Origin: Roseiarcus sp963759955
GTDB taxonomy: Bacteria; Pseudomonadota; Alphaproteobacteria; Rhizobiales; Beijerinckiaceae
Assembly (NCBI GenBank): GCA_963759955.1
Contig: CAVXCA010000067.1
Location: 15,701 to 79,700 of the forward strand
Direction of reading: 5' to 3'
DNA length: 64,000 bases
Shown: positions 1 through 9,369 of the stretch, in pieces
Position numbering within the stretch: the first letter of the stretch is position 1
Layout of the letters: each line of letters begins with the position of its first letter
Notes under the pieces: generated by a model
Database searches by the model: none
The model's input: only the letters and a program-made list of their open reading frames with translations
What the model was told of the DNA's origin: nothing
Program-made: the position numbers and the translations under genes

Positions 1-1
1 C

Positions 2-616
2 AATGCCGCCGCCGGCCCGAGCGTACATGTGCGACGGTTCGCCCCGGGCGGCGTCCTCTTCGCCGAAGGCGACACGGCCTCGGAGATCCACGAGCTCACG
101 CAGGGCATGGCAATGATTTCGCGCCGCCTGCCGGACGGGCGTCGCCAGATCGTCGACATCGTCGGGCCCGGCCGTCTGTTCGGCTTCACGGCGGCCGATC
201 GGCACGATTGCGACGCTGTCGCGCTGTCGTCGGCGGTCGTATGCAGTCTCGACCGCTGCGCCGCGCAGCGCCATGCTCAGATCGCCGAGCGCATCGCGCG
301 CGCGATGATCGGCGAGATCCATCGCCTACGGGACTTGGCGCTCCTGCTCAGTTGCAAGACCGCCATCGAGCGCGTGGCGAGCTTTTTCGTCGATCTGATC
401 GCGGACGACGCGGGAGGCTCGGCCGAGATTCTGCTGCCCGTCTCGCGGGCGGAGATGGCGCTCTATCTCGGCCTCACGATCGAAACCGTCAGCCGCAACA
501 TCACCCATCTGAAACGGCGCGGCCTGATCATGGCGGACAGTCGAGACGCCTTCACCATCGTCGATCGCTCGGCGTTGAGGAAGATCGCGCAAGGGAAGGC
601 GCCGCGCGCGATGTGA
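2..616 (+). CDS. Crp/Fnr-family transcriptional regulator, 5' end outside the window
   Basis: The reading frame is open from the first complete codon, so the N-terminus lies upstream of the window; a GTG at 29 is only an internal alternative. The visible part has the end of a cyclic-nucleotide-type beta-barrel (GGVLFAEGD near the start, GRLFGF later), a dimerisation helix, and a C-terminal winged helix-turn-helix with LGLTIETVSR followed by LKRRGLI. That recognition-helix pattern is typical of the FixK/FnrN branch of the family. Any N-terminal cysteine cluster for an Fe-S sensor would be outside the window, so O2 sensing cannot be judged. It probably binds an FNR/FixK-type palindrome. The family call is firm and the regulon is unknown. 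Confidence 0.85.
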   Translation, partial: NAAAGPSVHVRRFAPGGVLFAEGDTASEIHELTQGMAMISRRLPDGRRQIVDIVGPGRLFGFTAADRHDCDAVALSSAVVCSLDRCAAQRHAQIAERIARAMIGEIHRLRDLALLLSCKTAIERVASFFVDLIADDAGGSAEILLPVSRAEMALYLGLTIETVSRNITHLKRRGLIMADSRDAFTIVDRSALRKIAQGKAPRAM

Positions 617-854
617 AGCAAATTCTGCGCTGGCCCCTTATCCGGCCGTTCGGGCCGACTGTCGGCGAACGAGGCGTTTGCCTGGCGCCCGCGTGCGAGA
701 GAAGGGTTTGGGCGAGGAAGAGGCGTCACCGTCTTCGCGAGATCAGGCGCCATCGCCAAGGGCGGCCCGGCGACATCGTCAGGCTGCGGCCGTTGGCGAA
801 CGCCGAGCGTTCGCCTAGGTTGCCGTCGATTCGCGCACGAGGGAGGAAGCGCCG

Positions 855-1667
855 ATGTTCGCCTTGACCGATCTTTATTCCGTCGCCGGACGCACGGCGC
901 TGGTCACCGGCGGGGCGACGGGGCTCGGCCGCATCTGCGCCGAGGCGTTGCTCAGCGCCGGCGCGCGCGTGCTGATCGCCTCGCGCAAAGGCGAGGCTTG
1001 CGAAGCGGCCGCGCGCGAATTGAGCGCGATCGGTCCCTGCGAGGGCTTCGCCGGCACGGTCGCGAGCGAGGCGGGCGTCGCGGCGCTCGCTTCCGAAGTG
1101 CGCCGGCGCACGAAAGAACTGCACATTCTCGTCAACAACGCCGGCGTCAGTTGGGGCGAGCCCTTCGAGGCCTTCGCGTGGAAGGGTTGGGAGCGGGTGA
1201 TGGCGGTCAACGTCGCCGGCCTGTTCACCTTGACGCGCGACCTCATGCCGATGCTGGTCGCTTGCGGCTCGGTCGATCGCCCGACGACGATCGTCAACAT
1301 CGGCTCGGTGATGGGGACGGTGACCCAGGCCGAGAACGCCTATTCCTATTCCGCCGCCAAGGCCGCCGTGCATCACCTCACACGCATCCTCGCCCAGGAA
1401 TTTGCGGCGCGCTGCGTCACCGTCAACGCCATCGCGCCGGGGCCGTTCCCGACCAAAATGACCGCTTACGCGATCGGCGACGAAGAGGGCGCGGCGCGCG
1501 CGGCGGCCACGGTGCCGATGGGGCGGCTCGGCCGGCCCGAGGACATCGCGGGAACGCTGCTGTTCTTGACCGGGCGCGGCGGCGCCTACACTAGCGGCGC
1601 CATCGTTCCCGTCGACGGCGGCCTCAGCGCCTCCGCTCCGCCGCCGATGTTCGGCGAGCACGCCTGA
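855..1667 (+). CDS. SDR-family NAD(P)-dependent oxidoreductase
   Basis: A 270-residue classical short-chain dehydrogenase. The dinucleotide-binding TGGATGLG is near residue 20, NNAG near residue 95, and the catalytic YxxxK is in YSYSAAKAA. The C-terminal loop contains the PG(P)FPT motif. The start at 855 follows a strong GGGAGGAAG ribosome site. Its stop overlaps the ATG of the MaoC-like gene by one base, so the two are translationally coupled. The pairing suggests reduction of a 3-keto group and hydration or dehydration of the product, as in acyl-CoA or polyhydroxyalkanoate chemistry; that is inference. Substrate unknown. Confidence 0.9.
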   Translation: MFALTDLYSVAGRTALVTGGATGLGRICAEALLSAGARVLIASRKGEACEAAARELSAIGPCEGFAGTVASEAGVAALASEVRRRTKELHILVNNAGVSWGEPFEAFAWKGWERVMAVNVAGLFTLTRDLMPMLVACGSVDRPTTIVNIGSVMGTVTQAENAYSYSAAKAAVHHLTRILAQEFAARCVTVNAIAPGPFPTKMTAYAIGDEEGAARAAATVPMGRLGRPEDIAGTLLFLTGRGGAYTSGAIVPVDGGLSASAPPPMFGEHA

Positions 1668-2143
1668 TGCATGGCGCGATGCGGCGGCAAATGACCATCG
1701 AAGACTTCATCGCGCGCGTCGGCGGCGAAGCGTTCGTCTCGCGCTGGTTTACGATCGATCAGCCGCGCATCGACGCCTTCGCCGAAGTCACCGAGGACCG
1801 GCAGTTCGTCCACGTCGACCCCGAGGCGGCGCGCGCGACGCCGTTCGGCGGGACGATCGCCCACGGCTTCCTGACGCTGGCGATGCTTTCGGCTTTCGCC
1901 AACGACGCGCTGCCCGAAATTGCCGGCGCCGCGATGGGCGTCAATTACGGCTTCGACCGTCTGCGCTTCCTCGCGCCCGTCCCGGCCGGAGCGCGCGTGC
2001 GCGGCCGCTTCGAACTCGTCGGCGCGATGCGCCGCTCGGATCGCGAATGGCTGACGAGCTACGAAGCGAGCGTCGAGATCGAGGGGCAGCAGAAGCCGGC
2101 GCTCGCGGCGCAATGGCTGACGATGATCGTGATGGCGGGATAA
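1667..2143 (+). CDS. MaoC-family (hotdog) dehydratase/hydratase
   Basis: A 158-residue single-hotdog protein. The (R)-hydratase motif is present: the Asp in TEDRQFVHVDPE and the His in GGTIAHGFLTL form the usual Asp/His catalytic pair. The first ATG overlaps the SDR stop codon; an internal ATG at 1691 (MTIEDF) matches the usual family N-terminus better and may be the real start. The likely reaction is reversible hydration of enoyl-CoA to (R)-3-hydroxyacyl-CoA. The family is certain; chain-length preference is not visible. Confidence 0.88.
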   Translation: MHGAMRRQMTIEDFIARVGGEAFVSRWFTIDQPRIDAFAEVTEDRQFVHVDPEAARATPFGGTIAHGFLTLAMLSAFANDALPEIAGAAMGVNYGFDRLRFLAPVPAGARVRGRFELVGAMRRSDREWLTSYEASVEIEGQQKPALAAQWLTMIVMAG

Positions 2144-2286
2144 AGGCGTTTGCGGCCAGGGCTGCGGCAATACGCCGCCACGAACGGCGAACACAGAGAA
2201 ATCAGCGGTAAAACCGGGTTTCAGGGCCGGACGAAAATACCCGATCCGAAGCGGGCGCCAGGAAACCCACATGAGGTATGGGTTTA

Positions 2287-2294
2287 TTAACCAT
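2287..2294 (+). promoter_or_regulatory. possible CtrA half-site upstream of the chemotaxis receptor
   Basis: TTAACCAT matches the extended CtrA half-site. It lies about 175 bp upstream of the methyl-accepting chemotaxis gene, and chemotaxis and motility genes are common CtrA targets in Alphaproteobacteria. No second half-site at the canonical 7-bp spacing is present, so this is weak. Confidence 0.2.
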
Positions 2295-2469
2295 TCGGCG
2301 CTGCCATGCCGGTATGACGCGTCGATCCGTTGCGTTGAAAGCTGACGGGTCGAGGGCATGACGCCGGGCGCTCATATCGGTTCCGACCCGAGATTCCCAT
2401 TCCACTACCAAGGCCCGCACGCAGGCGTTCAGCGCGTGGCGGGCGCCACGTGCGGACCCAGAGGGCGTC

Positions 2470-4465
2470 ATGTTCAATCGCTTGAGAATAGCCTCGAAGC
2501 TTATCCTCGGATTTGGCGCGCTTCTGTTGCTGCTCGCCTGCGTCGCCGTCCTCGCGGGGATCAGCAGCGTCAAATTCGAGAGTTCCCTCGAAGACTTCGC
2601 CAGACGCAAGACGCACGAGGTGCTGGATCAGCGCGCGGAAAAGCGCTTCGAGGACGCGCGCATGGGCGCTTGGTCGGCCCTGGCGACGGGCGATCAGAAC
2701 GGTTGGTCGAACTCCGACGAATCCATGAAGACCGTGGGCGAATACCTCGACTCTCTCGCGGAGACGACGAAGGATCCGGGCCGGCAGGCCAAAGTTCGGC
2801 AATGGATCGGGTTGATCCAGAGCTACAACGAGACAGCGAGCAAGTTCCGAACCTTTCACGGGCAAAACGACGCTCTGAACACCCCGGAAGGCAAGGCGGT
2901 GACGGCCAGCGCTCTCAAAATCGGCGACGACATCGCAAACCTCAGTCGAGAGCTCTCGAACGAATATCAAGCCGCCGCCAACCAGACGGAGTCAGACGCG
3001 CGCGCATTGGCCGGCTTCATCGTCCGTCTTGCCGTCGGCGTCGGCGTCGCGAGCTTTCTGATCGGCCTGCTCGTTTCCTTGGCAATCGCCCGAAGCATCA
3101 GGCAGCCGATCGTCCGCCTGACCCGCGCCATGAGCGCGCTCGCCAGGGGCGATCTGGACGTCTCGATCCCGAATACGAGCGACGGCAACGAGATCGGCGA
3201 GATGGCCAAGGCCGTGCTCGTCTTCCAGCAGGCGGCCGTCGCGAACGCGCGTCTGGAGAGCGAGGCGGCCGATCATCGCGCGCAGGCCGAAGAGGCGCGC
3301 GCGCGCAACGAACAGGCTCAGCGCGAGGCGATCGCACAAGAACGTGCGGTCGTCGCCAGTTCGATCGGCGCCGCGTTGTCGAAACTCGCGGCCCAAGACC
3401 TGACCTATCGCTTGCCGGCCGACATCCCCGAGGCCTATCGCAAGCTGCAAGTCGATTTCAACGCCGCGATCGGAACTCTTGAAGAGGCGATGCGCTGCGT
3501 CTCCGCCCGCACGGACGCAATCCACTCCGGGACGCGAGAAATATCCACGGCCTCCGACGATCTGTCGCATCGCACCGAAGAGCAGGCGTCGAGCCTCGAG
3601 CAGACCGCGGCGGCGCTCGACGAGATCACCGCGACGGTGAAGAAGTCGGCGGAGGGCGCGAGCCATGCGCGCGAGGTGGTCGCGGCCGCCGACGACGACG
3701 CCAAGAGGAGCGCCGAGATCGTGCGTGAAGCGGTCGACGCGATGGATGCCATCGCCAAGTCCTCGCAGCAGATCAGCCAAATCATCGGCGTCATCGACGA
3801 GATCGCGTTCCAGACCAATCTGCTCGCGCTCAACGCCGGCGTCGAGGCGGCGCGGGCGGGCGAGGCGGGCCGCGGCTTCGCGGTGGTGGCTTCCGAGGTG
3901 CGCGCGCTGGCGCAGCGTTCGGCCGGAGCGGCCAAGGAGATCAAGGGCCTGATTTCGGCTTCGGCCACGCAGGTCGATCACGGCGTCAAGCTGGTGGCCG
4001 AGACCGGCAGGTCACTCGAGCACATCGCGGCGCAGGTCGCCGCGATCAACAATGTCGTCGCCGAGATCGCCGCGGGCTCTCGTGAACAGGCAACCGGACT
4101 TCGAGCAGATTCGCGTCGCGATCAACCAGATGGATCACGTGACGCAGCAGAACGCGGCGATGGTCGAGCAATCGACGGCGGCGAACCATTCGCTTTCGAC
4201 GGAAATCAATCAGCTCTTCGGACTGATCGGGCAGTTCCAGGTCGGTCAGGCGGGCGGCGACGGCGGCCTGCGAGATCAATTGCAAAAGGCCGCGCCGCAC
4301 GCGTTCCGTGAGCCGGCCAAGCCCGCGGTCGGTTCGAAGACGGAGCTGCGCGTGGCGGCGAGCAACGCGCGTAAAGCGGCGCCGCGGCCCGTGCGTTCGG
4401 CGTCCAAAGCGGTGGCGAACGGCCCGCCGGCGAGCGACGATTCCCATGATTGGAAAGAGTTCTGA
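2470..4465 (+). pseudogene. methyl-accepting chemotaxis protein, interrupted by one +1 frameshift
   Basis: The N-terminus has a transmembrane helix (LILGFGALLLLLACVAVLAG), then a roughly 150-residue helical sensor region, a second transmembrane helix, a HAMP linker (SIRQPIVRLTRAMSALARGD) and the cytoplasmic signalling hairpin with the conserved tip EIAFQTNLLALNAGVEAARA. The frame is lost at 4100-4101, where GGACTTCGAG should read GGACTCGAG. Removing one T restores ATGLEQIRVAINQM and then TQQNAAMVEQST, giving a single 664-residue receptor to 4465. Without the repair the protein ends in nonsense at 4311. The ligand is unknown. The intact remainder and several similar single-base breaks in this window make a sequence error more likely than true decay. 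Confidence 0.9.
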
Positions 4466-4742
4466 GCGCTGTCGCGCAAGCCGATCTGAAAAGGCCGCGC
4501 GCTCGCGTTTTCGCTAAGGCGTTCACAGATCTTTTGATGCCGGGCGGCCAAATCGGCCCGTCACCGGCAAGCCGCTTCGCGGCTGCTCCACTGCGCTTCG
4601 CCCGCTGCGCGGTGACTGCGCCGCTCCGATGTGGCGGACCCGGATGAGATCGAATTTCGAGTGCGAATGCCGTAGCCCCTTGCGGGAATGGCGCTTTAGT
4701 GCGGGCGTGATACGGTGCCGTGGAAACGCTGGGGGAATTGAA

Positions 4743-5390
4743 ATGACAAAGCTCAGCCTGTTGTGCGCGGCGGTCGTCTCATTGTCGCTAGGCGGCTGCG
4801 TCACCACGTCGATGCAGGGGTACGCGGATCGCGATTTGCCCTCTCATCCTGTATCTCATGTCGCCGTCCTGATCATTGCGCCGCCGCCGCTATCTGAATC
4901 GTTTCAGACAAATTTGGCCATCGAAGCGTCGAAGAGGGGCGTCACCATAGAAGACGCGAGCGCGATTTTCCCTCCGACGCGGCAATATAGCGACGCCGAG
5001 ATCAAACAGGATCTTAAGGCGCGGGGTGTGGACGGACTGCTTGTCATCAATGTTGGGGATTCAGGGGTTGTTCGCGAATACGCCGGCACAATGTTCAGTG
5101 GCAATTACAGCGGGACTGCGACGGTGAACACGTTCGGCAGCATGTCGAACGTTTCCTACGGAGGAACATCGTTCGGCGTTGCGACGCCAATTATTCGCCA
5201 AAGTCGCCAAACGTCATTCAACGCTCGATTGGTCGAACCGTCTAGCGGCAGGAACTTGTGGGTGGGCAGCGGCCAAGTAAGCGCGGGCGGCGCACTCTTT
5301 GTCGGAAACGGCACAAGCGCGTCGAATGCCGCCGCCGCCATTTTCAATGATCTGCAATCGAAAGCGATAATTCCGAGCCCGCAAAGCTGA
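4743..5390 (+). CDS. putative outer-membrane lipoprotein of unknown function
   Basis: The chosen ATG follows TGGGGGAATTG and begins a short charged N-region, a hydrophobic core and the lipobox LGGC, so Cys20 is the expected lipidated residue. The 215-residue product contains a region around residues 80-105 that resembles nucleotide- or sugar-fold repeats (DGLLVINVGDSG), then a Gly/Ser/Thr/Tyr-rich stretch (SGNYSGTATVNTFGSM) and a C-terminal beta-rich part ending in a helix. A longer reading from 4629 has no signal sequence and is not credible. No family was recognised. The codon use is less GC-rich than its neighbours. Confidence 0.75.
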   Translation: MTKLSLLCAAVVSLSLGGCVTTSMQGYADRDLPSHPVSHVAVLIIAPPPLSESFQTNLAIEASKRGVTIEDASAIFPPTRQYSDAEIKQDLKARGVDGLLVINVGDSGVVREYAGTMFSGNYSGTATVNTFGSMSNVSYGGTSFGVATPIIRQSRQTSFNARLVEPSSGRNLWVGSGQVSAGGALFVGNGTSASNAAAAIFNDLQSKAIIPSPQS

Positions 5391-5395
5391 TCTGG

Positions 5396-5475
5396 CGCGA
5401 CCCCTCATCCGTCGCGCCTTCGGCGCGACACCTTCTCCCGCAGGGGGAGAAGAGGAGCGGCTTCGCCCCCCTCAC
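5396..5475. repeat. intergenic palindromic repeat (CCTCATCC...CTTCTCCC type)
   Basis: CCCCTCATCCG, a GGCGCGAC-rich arm, then CCTTCTCCCGCAGGGGGAGAAG forms hairpins just past the end of the lipoprotein gene. Related units occur near 25065, 28014, 28196 and inside hrpB near 46282. These belong to the dispersed extragenic palindromes common in alphaproteobacterial genomes. The repeat overlaps the last few codons of the convergent dihydroorotase-like gene. Confidence 0.6.
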
Positions 5476-6788
5476 CCAAACCGCACCGCCGCCCCCTGCG
5501 CCGGCGTAACGAGCTCGCCTTCCCACATCACCCGCCGGCCGCGCACGAACGTGCCGACCGGCCAGCCAACGACCTCGCGCCCGTCGTAGGGCGTCCAGCC
5601 GCAGCGCGAGGCGATCCAGGAGTCGCGGATCGTCTCGCGGCGCTTCAGGTCGACGATGGTGAAGTCGGCGTCGTAGCCGGCGGCGATGCGGCCTTTGCCG
5701 ACGATGCCGAAGATGCGCGCCGGACCGGCGCTGGTCAGATCGACCAGGCGCTGCAGGCTAAGGCGGCCGGCCGCGACGTGGTCGAGCATGATCGGCACCA
5801 GCGTCTGCACGCCGGTCATTCCCGACGGGCTTTCGGGATAGGGCTTGGCCTTTTCGGCGAGCGTATGCGGCGCATGGTCGGAGCCGAGGACGTCGATCAC
5901 GCCCTGGGCGAGGCCGCGCCAGATTCCGTCGCGGTGTTCGGGGCCGCGCACCGGAGGGTTCATCTGCAATTTCGTGCCGAGCCGCGCGTAGTCCTCGGCG
6001 CTGAAGGTCAAGTGGTGCGTCGTCGCTTCGCAGCTGGCGACGTCCTTGGCGGCTTGCAGCAGCGGAATTTCCTCGCGCGTCGAAATGTGCAGCACGTGCA
6101 CCTGCGCGCGCGCAGCCCGCGCGAGGCGGATCAGCCGCTCGGTGCAGCGCACCGCCGCGATCTCGTCGCGCCAGACGGGATGCGAAGACGGATCGCCGGG
6201 GACGCGCAGGCCCTTGCGCTCGGCGAGCCGCGCCTCGTCCTCGCTGTGGAACGCCGCGCGCCGGCGCGTCGCCTTGAGGATCGCGAGCACGCTCGCGTCG
6301 TCGGCGACGAGCAGCCTGCCGGTCGAGGAGCCCATGAACACCTTGATCCCCGCCGCGCCCGGCAGGCGCTCGAGTGCGGGAATGTCGGCGATGTTGTCGT
6401 GCGTTCCCCCGACCCAGAATGCGAAGTCGCAATGCATCCGCCCGCTGGCGCGCGCGACCTTGTCGGCGAGCGCTTGCGCCGAAGTCGTCGGCGGATCGGT
6501 GTTGGGCATTTCGAACACCGCGGTGACGCCGCCGAGCGCTGCCGCGCGCGAGCCGGTCTCCAAGTCTTCCTTGTGGGTCGGGCCGGGCTCGCGGAAATGG
6601 ACTTGGCTGTCGATAACGCCGGGCAGAATATGCAGGCCGCGGCAATCGACTCGCTCGCCCGCGCTCGCCGAGCCAAGATCGCCGATCTCGGCGATTTTGC
6701 CGTCGACGATGCCGATGTCGCGCTCGCCCACGCCGTCCTGGTTGACGACGGTTGCGTCGGCGAGAATGCAGTCGAAGATGCGCGACAT
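5472..6788 (-). CDS. dihydroorotase-like amidohydrolase
   Basis: A 438-residue amidohydrolase with the metal-site motifs of the cyclic amidohydrolases: DSQVHFREPGPTHK, MPNTDPPT, the His in VLHIST, and GSDHAPH with the catalytic Asp. Length and order match class I dihydroorotases (N-carbamoyl-aspartate to dihydroorotate, pyrimidine synthesis). The first metal His of the usual DxHxH is Gln (SQVH); I recall a similar QxH variant in some other bacterial dihydroorotases, so it need not mean loss of activity. The start follows AAGGAAGGAAACC. It may be a second copy or a related hydantoinase/allantoinase, and there are no pyr neighbours. Confidence 0.85.
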   Translation of the reverse strand: MSRIFDCILADATVVNQDGVGERDIGIVDGKIAEIGDLGSASAGERVDCRGLHILPGVIDSQVHFREPGPTHKEDLETGSRAAALGGVTAVFEMPNTDPPTTSAQALADKVARASGRMHCDFAFWVGGTHDNIADIPALERLPGAAGIKVFMGSSTGRLLVADDASVLAILKATRRRAAFHSEDEARLAERKGLRVPGDPSSHPVWRDEIAAVRCTERLIRLARAARAQVHVLHISTREEIPLLQAAKDVASCEATTHHLTFSAEDYARLGTKLQMNPPVRGPEHRDGIWRGLAQGVIDVLGSDHAPHTLAEKAKPYPESPSGMTGVQTLVPIMLDHVAAGRLSLQRLVDLTSAGPARIFGIVGKGRIAAGYDADFTIVDLKRRETIRDSWIASRCGWTPYDGREVVGWPVGTFVRGRRVMWEGELVTPAQGAAVRFG

Positions 6789-6866
6789 GGTGGTTTCCTT
6801 CCTTGCGCGGCGGCTCGATCGGCCTAATTAACAAGTTCGCGCATGGCAAGCGCCGGAGGCCCTGAG

Positions 6867-7721
6867 ATGACGAAACGCGCCGCCTTCCTCGAAGACCGCG
6901 GGGTCGTTCGCGTCAGCGGCGAAGACGCGGCGAGCTTTCTCCAGGGGCTGCTGACCAACGACGTGGCCACGCTCGGCGCGAGCGAGGCGCGCTACGCGGC
7001 GCTGCTCTCGCCGCAGGGCAAGATCCTGTTCGACGTCCTCGTCGTGCGCGCGCCGGTCGCTACGGACGAGTTTCTGCTCGATTGCCCGGCCGCGCTGGCG
7101 GGCGACCTCGCCAAGCGGCTCGCGCTCTACAAGCTGCGCGCCAAGGTCGTCATTGCCGATGAAAGCGCCGACCACGGCGTCATCGCCTATTGGCAGGGCG
7201 AGCCGGAGAACGCGCCGGGCGGGGTGTTCTACGCCGATCCGCGCGCCGGCGCCCTCGGCCATCGCGCCATCCTGCCGCGCGCCAAGGCGGTCGCGGTCGG
7301 CGAAGCGAACATCGGCGAATACGAGGCGCTGCGCATCAGCCTCGGCGTCCCCAAAGGGGGCGTCGATTTCGCTTACGGCGACGCCTTTCCCCACGACGCC
7401 GACATGGATCTCTTCCACGGCCTCGATTTCGAAAAGGGCTGCTACGTCGGCCAGGAGGTCGTCTCGCGCATGAAGCACCGCGGCGAGGCGCGCAAACGCG
7501 TAGTGCGCGTGCGCCTCGTCGGCGCAGCGCCGGCGCCGGGCGCGACGGTGACCGACGGCGAGCTTCCTGTCGGCGTCCTCGGCTCGTCGTCGGGCCGCCA
7601 CGCGCTGGCGATGCTGCGCCTCGACCGCGTCGAGGACGCCAAGGCGGCAGGGCGGACCTTGAACGCCGGCGAAGTCGGCGTCGTCATGGCGGCGGGCGAG
7701 ACCGCCGGCGGACATTCGTGA
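6867..7721 (+). CDS. ygfZ: folate-binding protein YgfZ
   Basis: A GcvT-like protein of 284 residues. The hallmark KGCYVGQEVVSRMKHRGEAR contains the conserved Cys and Arg of the YgfZ family, which uses folate in assembly or repair of certain Fe-S enzymes. The N-terminal FLQGLLTNDV and LSPQGKILFDV are also typical. The ATG at 6867 is preferred over 6843 because GGAGG at 6855-6859 is correctly spaced from it. It is transcribed divergently from the dihydroorotase-like gene. Confidence 0.9.
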   Translation: MTKRAAFLEDRGVVRVSGEDAASFLQGLLTNDVATLGASEARYAALLSPQGKILFDVLVVRAPVATDEFLLDCPAALAGDLAKRLALYKLRAKVVIADESADHGVIAYWQGEPENAPGGVFYADPRAGALGHRAILPRAKAVAVGEANIGEYEALRISLGVPKGGVDFAYGDAFPHDADMDLFHGLDFEKGCYVGQEVVSRMKHRGEARKRVVRVRLVGAAPAPGATVTDGELPVGVLGSSSGRHALAMLRLDRVEDAKAAGRTLNAGEVGVVMAAGETAGGHS

Positions 7722-7892
7722 AATCAGTCCCGCCCTCACAAATCCATCACGATGACGCGTTAGCGTTCTAATGACTGCGACACGCCGGCCTATGGCCATG
7801 CGCGCACGACGTCGCTACTGTCCGCGTCGTCCCGTAAGCGCCAAGGCGCGCGTCGGCGGATGGACCGCGGTCCGAAGGGAGAACCTACGCCA

Positions 7893-8891
7893 ATGATCGA
7901 AGGATTCAGCGTCGTCGCGATCGTCATCGCGCTGTTCGTCGTCCTGACCGTGCTGATGGGCGTGCGACAGGTGCCGCAGGGCTACAATTACACCGTCGAG
8001 CGCTTCGGCCGCTACAATAAGACCCTGACCCCCGGTCTCGGGCTCGTCATTCCCTATATCGACCGCGTCGGGCGCAAGCTCAGCGTCATGGAGCAGGTCG
8101 TCGACGTTCCCAGCCAGGAGATCATCACCAAGGACAACGCCACCGTGACGGTCGACGGCGTCGCGTTCTATCAGGTGCTCGACGTCAGGCGCGCGTCCTA
8201 CGAGGTCGCCAACCTCCAGCAGGCGCTGCTCAATCTGGTGATGACCAACATCCGCACCGTCATGGGCTCGATGGACCTCGACCAATTGCTCTCTCACCGC
8301 GACGAGATCAACGCGCGGCTGCTCGGCGTCATCGACGCGGCTTCGGAGCCGTGGGGCGTCAAGGTCACGCGCATCGAGATCAAGGACATCGAGCCGCCCA
8401 AGGACCTCGTCGAGGCGATGGGCCGGCAGATGAAGGCCGAGCGCGAAAAGCGCGCGGTGATCCTCGAGGCCGAGGGCATGCGGCAGTCCGACATCACCCG
8501 CGCGGAAGGGCGCAAGGCCGCGGTCATGCTCGAGGCGGAAGGGCGCAAGGAAGCGGCGTTCCGCGACGCCGAGGCGCGCGAGCGCACCGCCCAGGCCGAG
8601 GCGTTGGCGACGCGCGTGGTGAGCGAATCGACCGCCAACGGCGACGTTGCGGCGCTCAATTACCTGATCGCCGACAAATACGTGCGCGCGTTGCAGGCGT
8701 TCGCGCAGGCGCCCAACCAGAAGGTGTTTATCGTGCCGATGGAGCTCTCTTCGCTCGCCGGCACGCTCGGCGGCATTTCGCAGATCGCCGCTAGCGCTTT
8801 CGGCGAGGGCGCGGCGCGCGCCGCCAGTCGGCCGGTCGGCGTCGTCCCCAATTCGCCGCCGCCGGGAGGCGCGGCGCCGGGGCAGGGCTAG
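7893..8891 (+). CDS. qmcA: SPFH/band-7 membrane protein, QmcA-like
   Basis: The N-terminal hydrophobic anchor (FSVVAIVIALFVVLTVLMGV) is followed by a stomatin/prohibitin domain (VPQGYNYTVERFGRY, PGLGLVIPYIDRV) and a long charged coiled-coil (EREKRAVILEAEGMRQSDIT). These proteins form cage-like microdomains in the inner membrane. The ATG at 7893 follows AAGGGAG; the upstream ATG at 7860 would bury the anchor behind 11 odd residues. The NfeD gene starts 3 bp after the stop, the classic SPFH-NfeD pair. Confidence 0.9.
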   Translation: MIEGFSVVAIVIALFVVLTVLMGVRQVPQGYNYTVERFGRYNKTLTPGLGLVIPYIDRVGRKLSVMEQVVDVPSQEIITKDNATVTVDGVAFYQVLDVRRASYEVANLQQALLNLVMTNIRTVMGSMDLDQLLSHRDEINARLLGVIDAASEPWGVKVTRIEIKDIEPPKDLVEAMGRQMKAEREKRAVILEAEGMRQSDITRAEGRKAAVMLEAEGRKEAAFRDAEARERTAQAEALATRVVSESTANGDVAALNYLIADKYVRALQAFAQAPNQKVFIVPMELSSLAGTLGGISQIAASAFGEGAARAASRPVGVVPNSPPPGGAAPGQG

Positions 8892-8894
8892 GCC

Positions 8895-9344
8895 ATGATT
8901 GATTTCGGCCTGTTCGCGCTCCCGGTCTATGTCGTTTGGCTGGTCGCCGGTCTTGTGCTCTGCGCCGCCGAGACGCTCGCCCCCGGCGCCTTTCTGATCT
9001 GGATCGGCGCCGCGGCGGTGGTCGTCGGCCTGATCGAGTTTTTCGTCGCCCTCGCGCTGACGCCGCAGCTGCTGCTGTTCGCCGCGCTGGTCGTCGCCTT
9101 TGTGTTCATCGGGAGGGACGTCTACGGCTCGCTCGACGCAGGAACGCCGCAATTGCCGCTGAGCCGCGCCCACGCGCTGATCGGCAAGGAGTTCTTCCTC
9201 GACGAGGCGATCGTGCACGGTTTCGGGCGCATTCGCGTCGGCGACAGCGTCTGGCGCGTCGCCGGCGAGGATATGCCCGCCGGCGCGAAGGTGCGCGTCG
9301 TCGCGGTCGAAGACGGCGCGAAAGTGCGGGTGGAGAAGGCGTAG
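8895..9344 (+). CDS. NfeD-family membrane protein
   Basis: A 149-residue short NfeD: three or four hydrophobic helices at the N-terminus (VVWLVAGLVLCAAETLAPGA, then IGAAAVVVGLIEF) and a C-terminal OB-fold beta-barrel (GFGRIRVGDSVWRVAGEDMP). Short NfeD proteins are membrane partners of SPFH proteins, and the gene is coupled directly to the qmcA-like gene. It lacks the serine-protease (ClpP-like) part of long NfeD proteins, so it is presumably structural. Confidence 0.88.
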   Translation: MIDFGLFALPVYVVWLVAGLVLCAAETLAPGAFLIWIGAAAVVVGLIEFFVALALTPQLLLFAALVVAFVFIGRDVYGSLDAGTPQLPLSRAHALIGKEFFLDEAIVHGFGRIRVGDSVWRVAGEDMPAGAKVRVVAVEDGAKVRVEKA

Positions 9345-9360
9345 CGGGCGCGCGCGCCCG
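9345..9360. terminator. GC palindrome between convergent genes
   Basis: CGGGCGCGCGCGCCCG is a perfect 16-bp palindrome placed between the nfeD stop and the restored stop of the convergent oxidoreductase gene. It could act as a two-way transcription stop, but no T-run follows on either strand. Confidence 0.3.
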
Positions 9361-9369
9361 GCTGCCCCC

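Noticed and set aside
9122..9369. C-terminal extension of the Gfo/Idh/MocA protein into nfeD
   Set aside because: Explained by an extra base at 9414-9415; the repaired protein stops at 9370.
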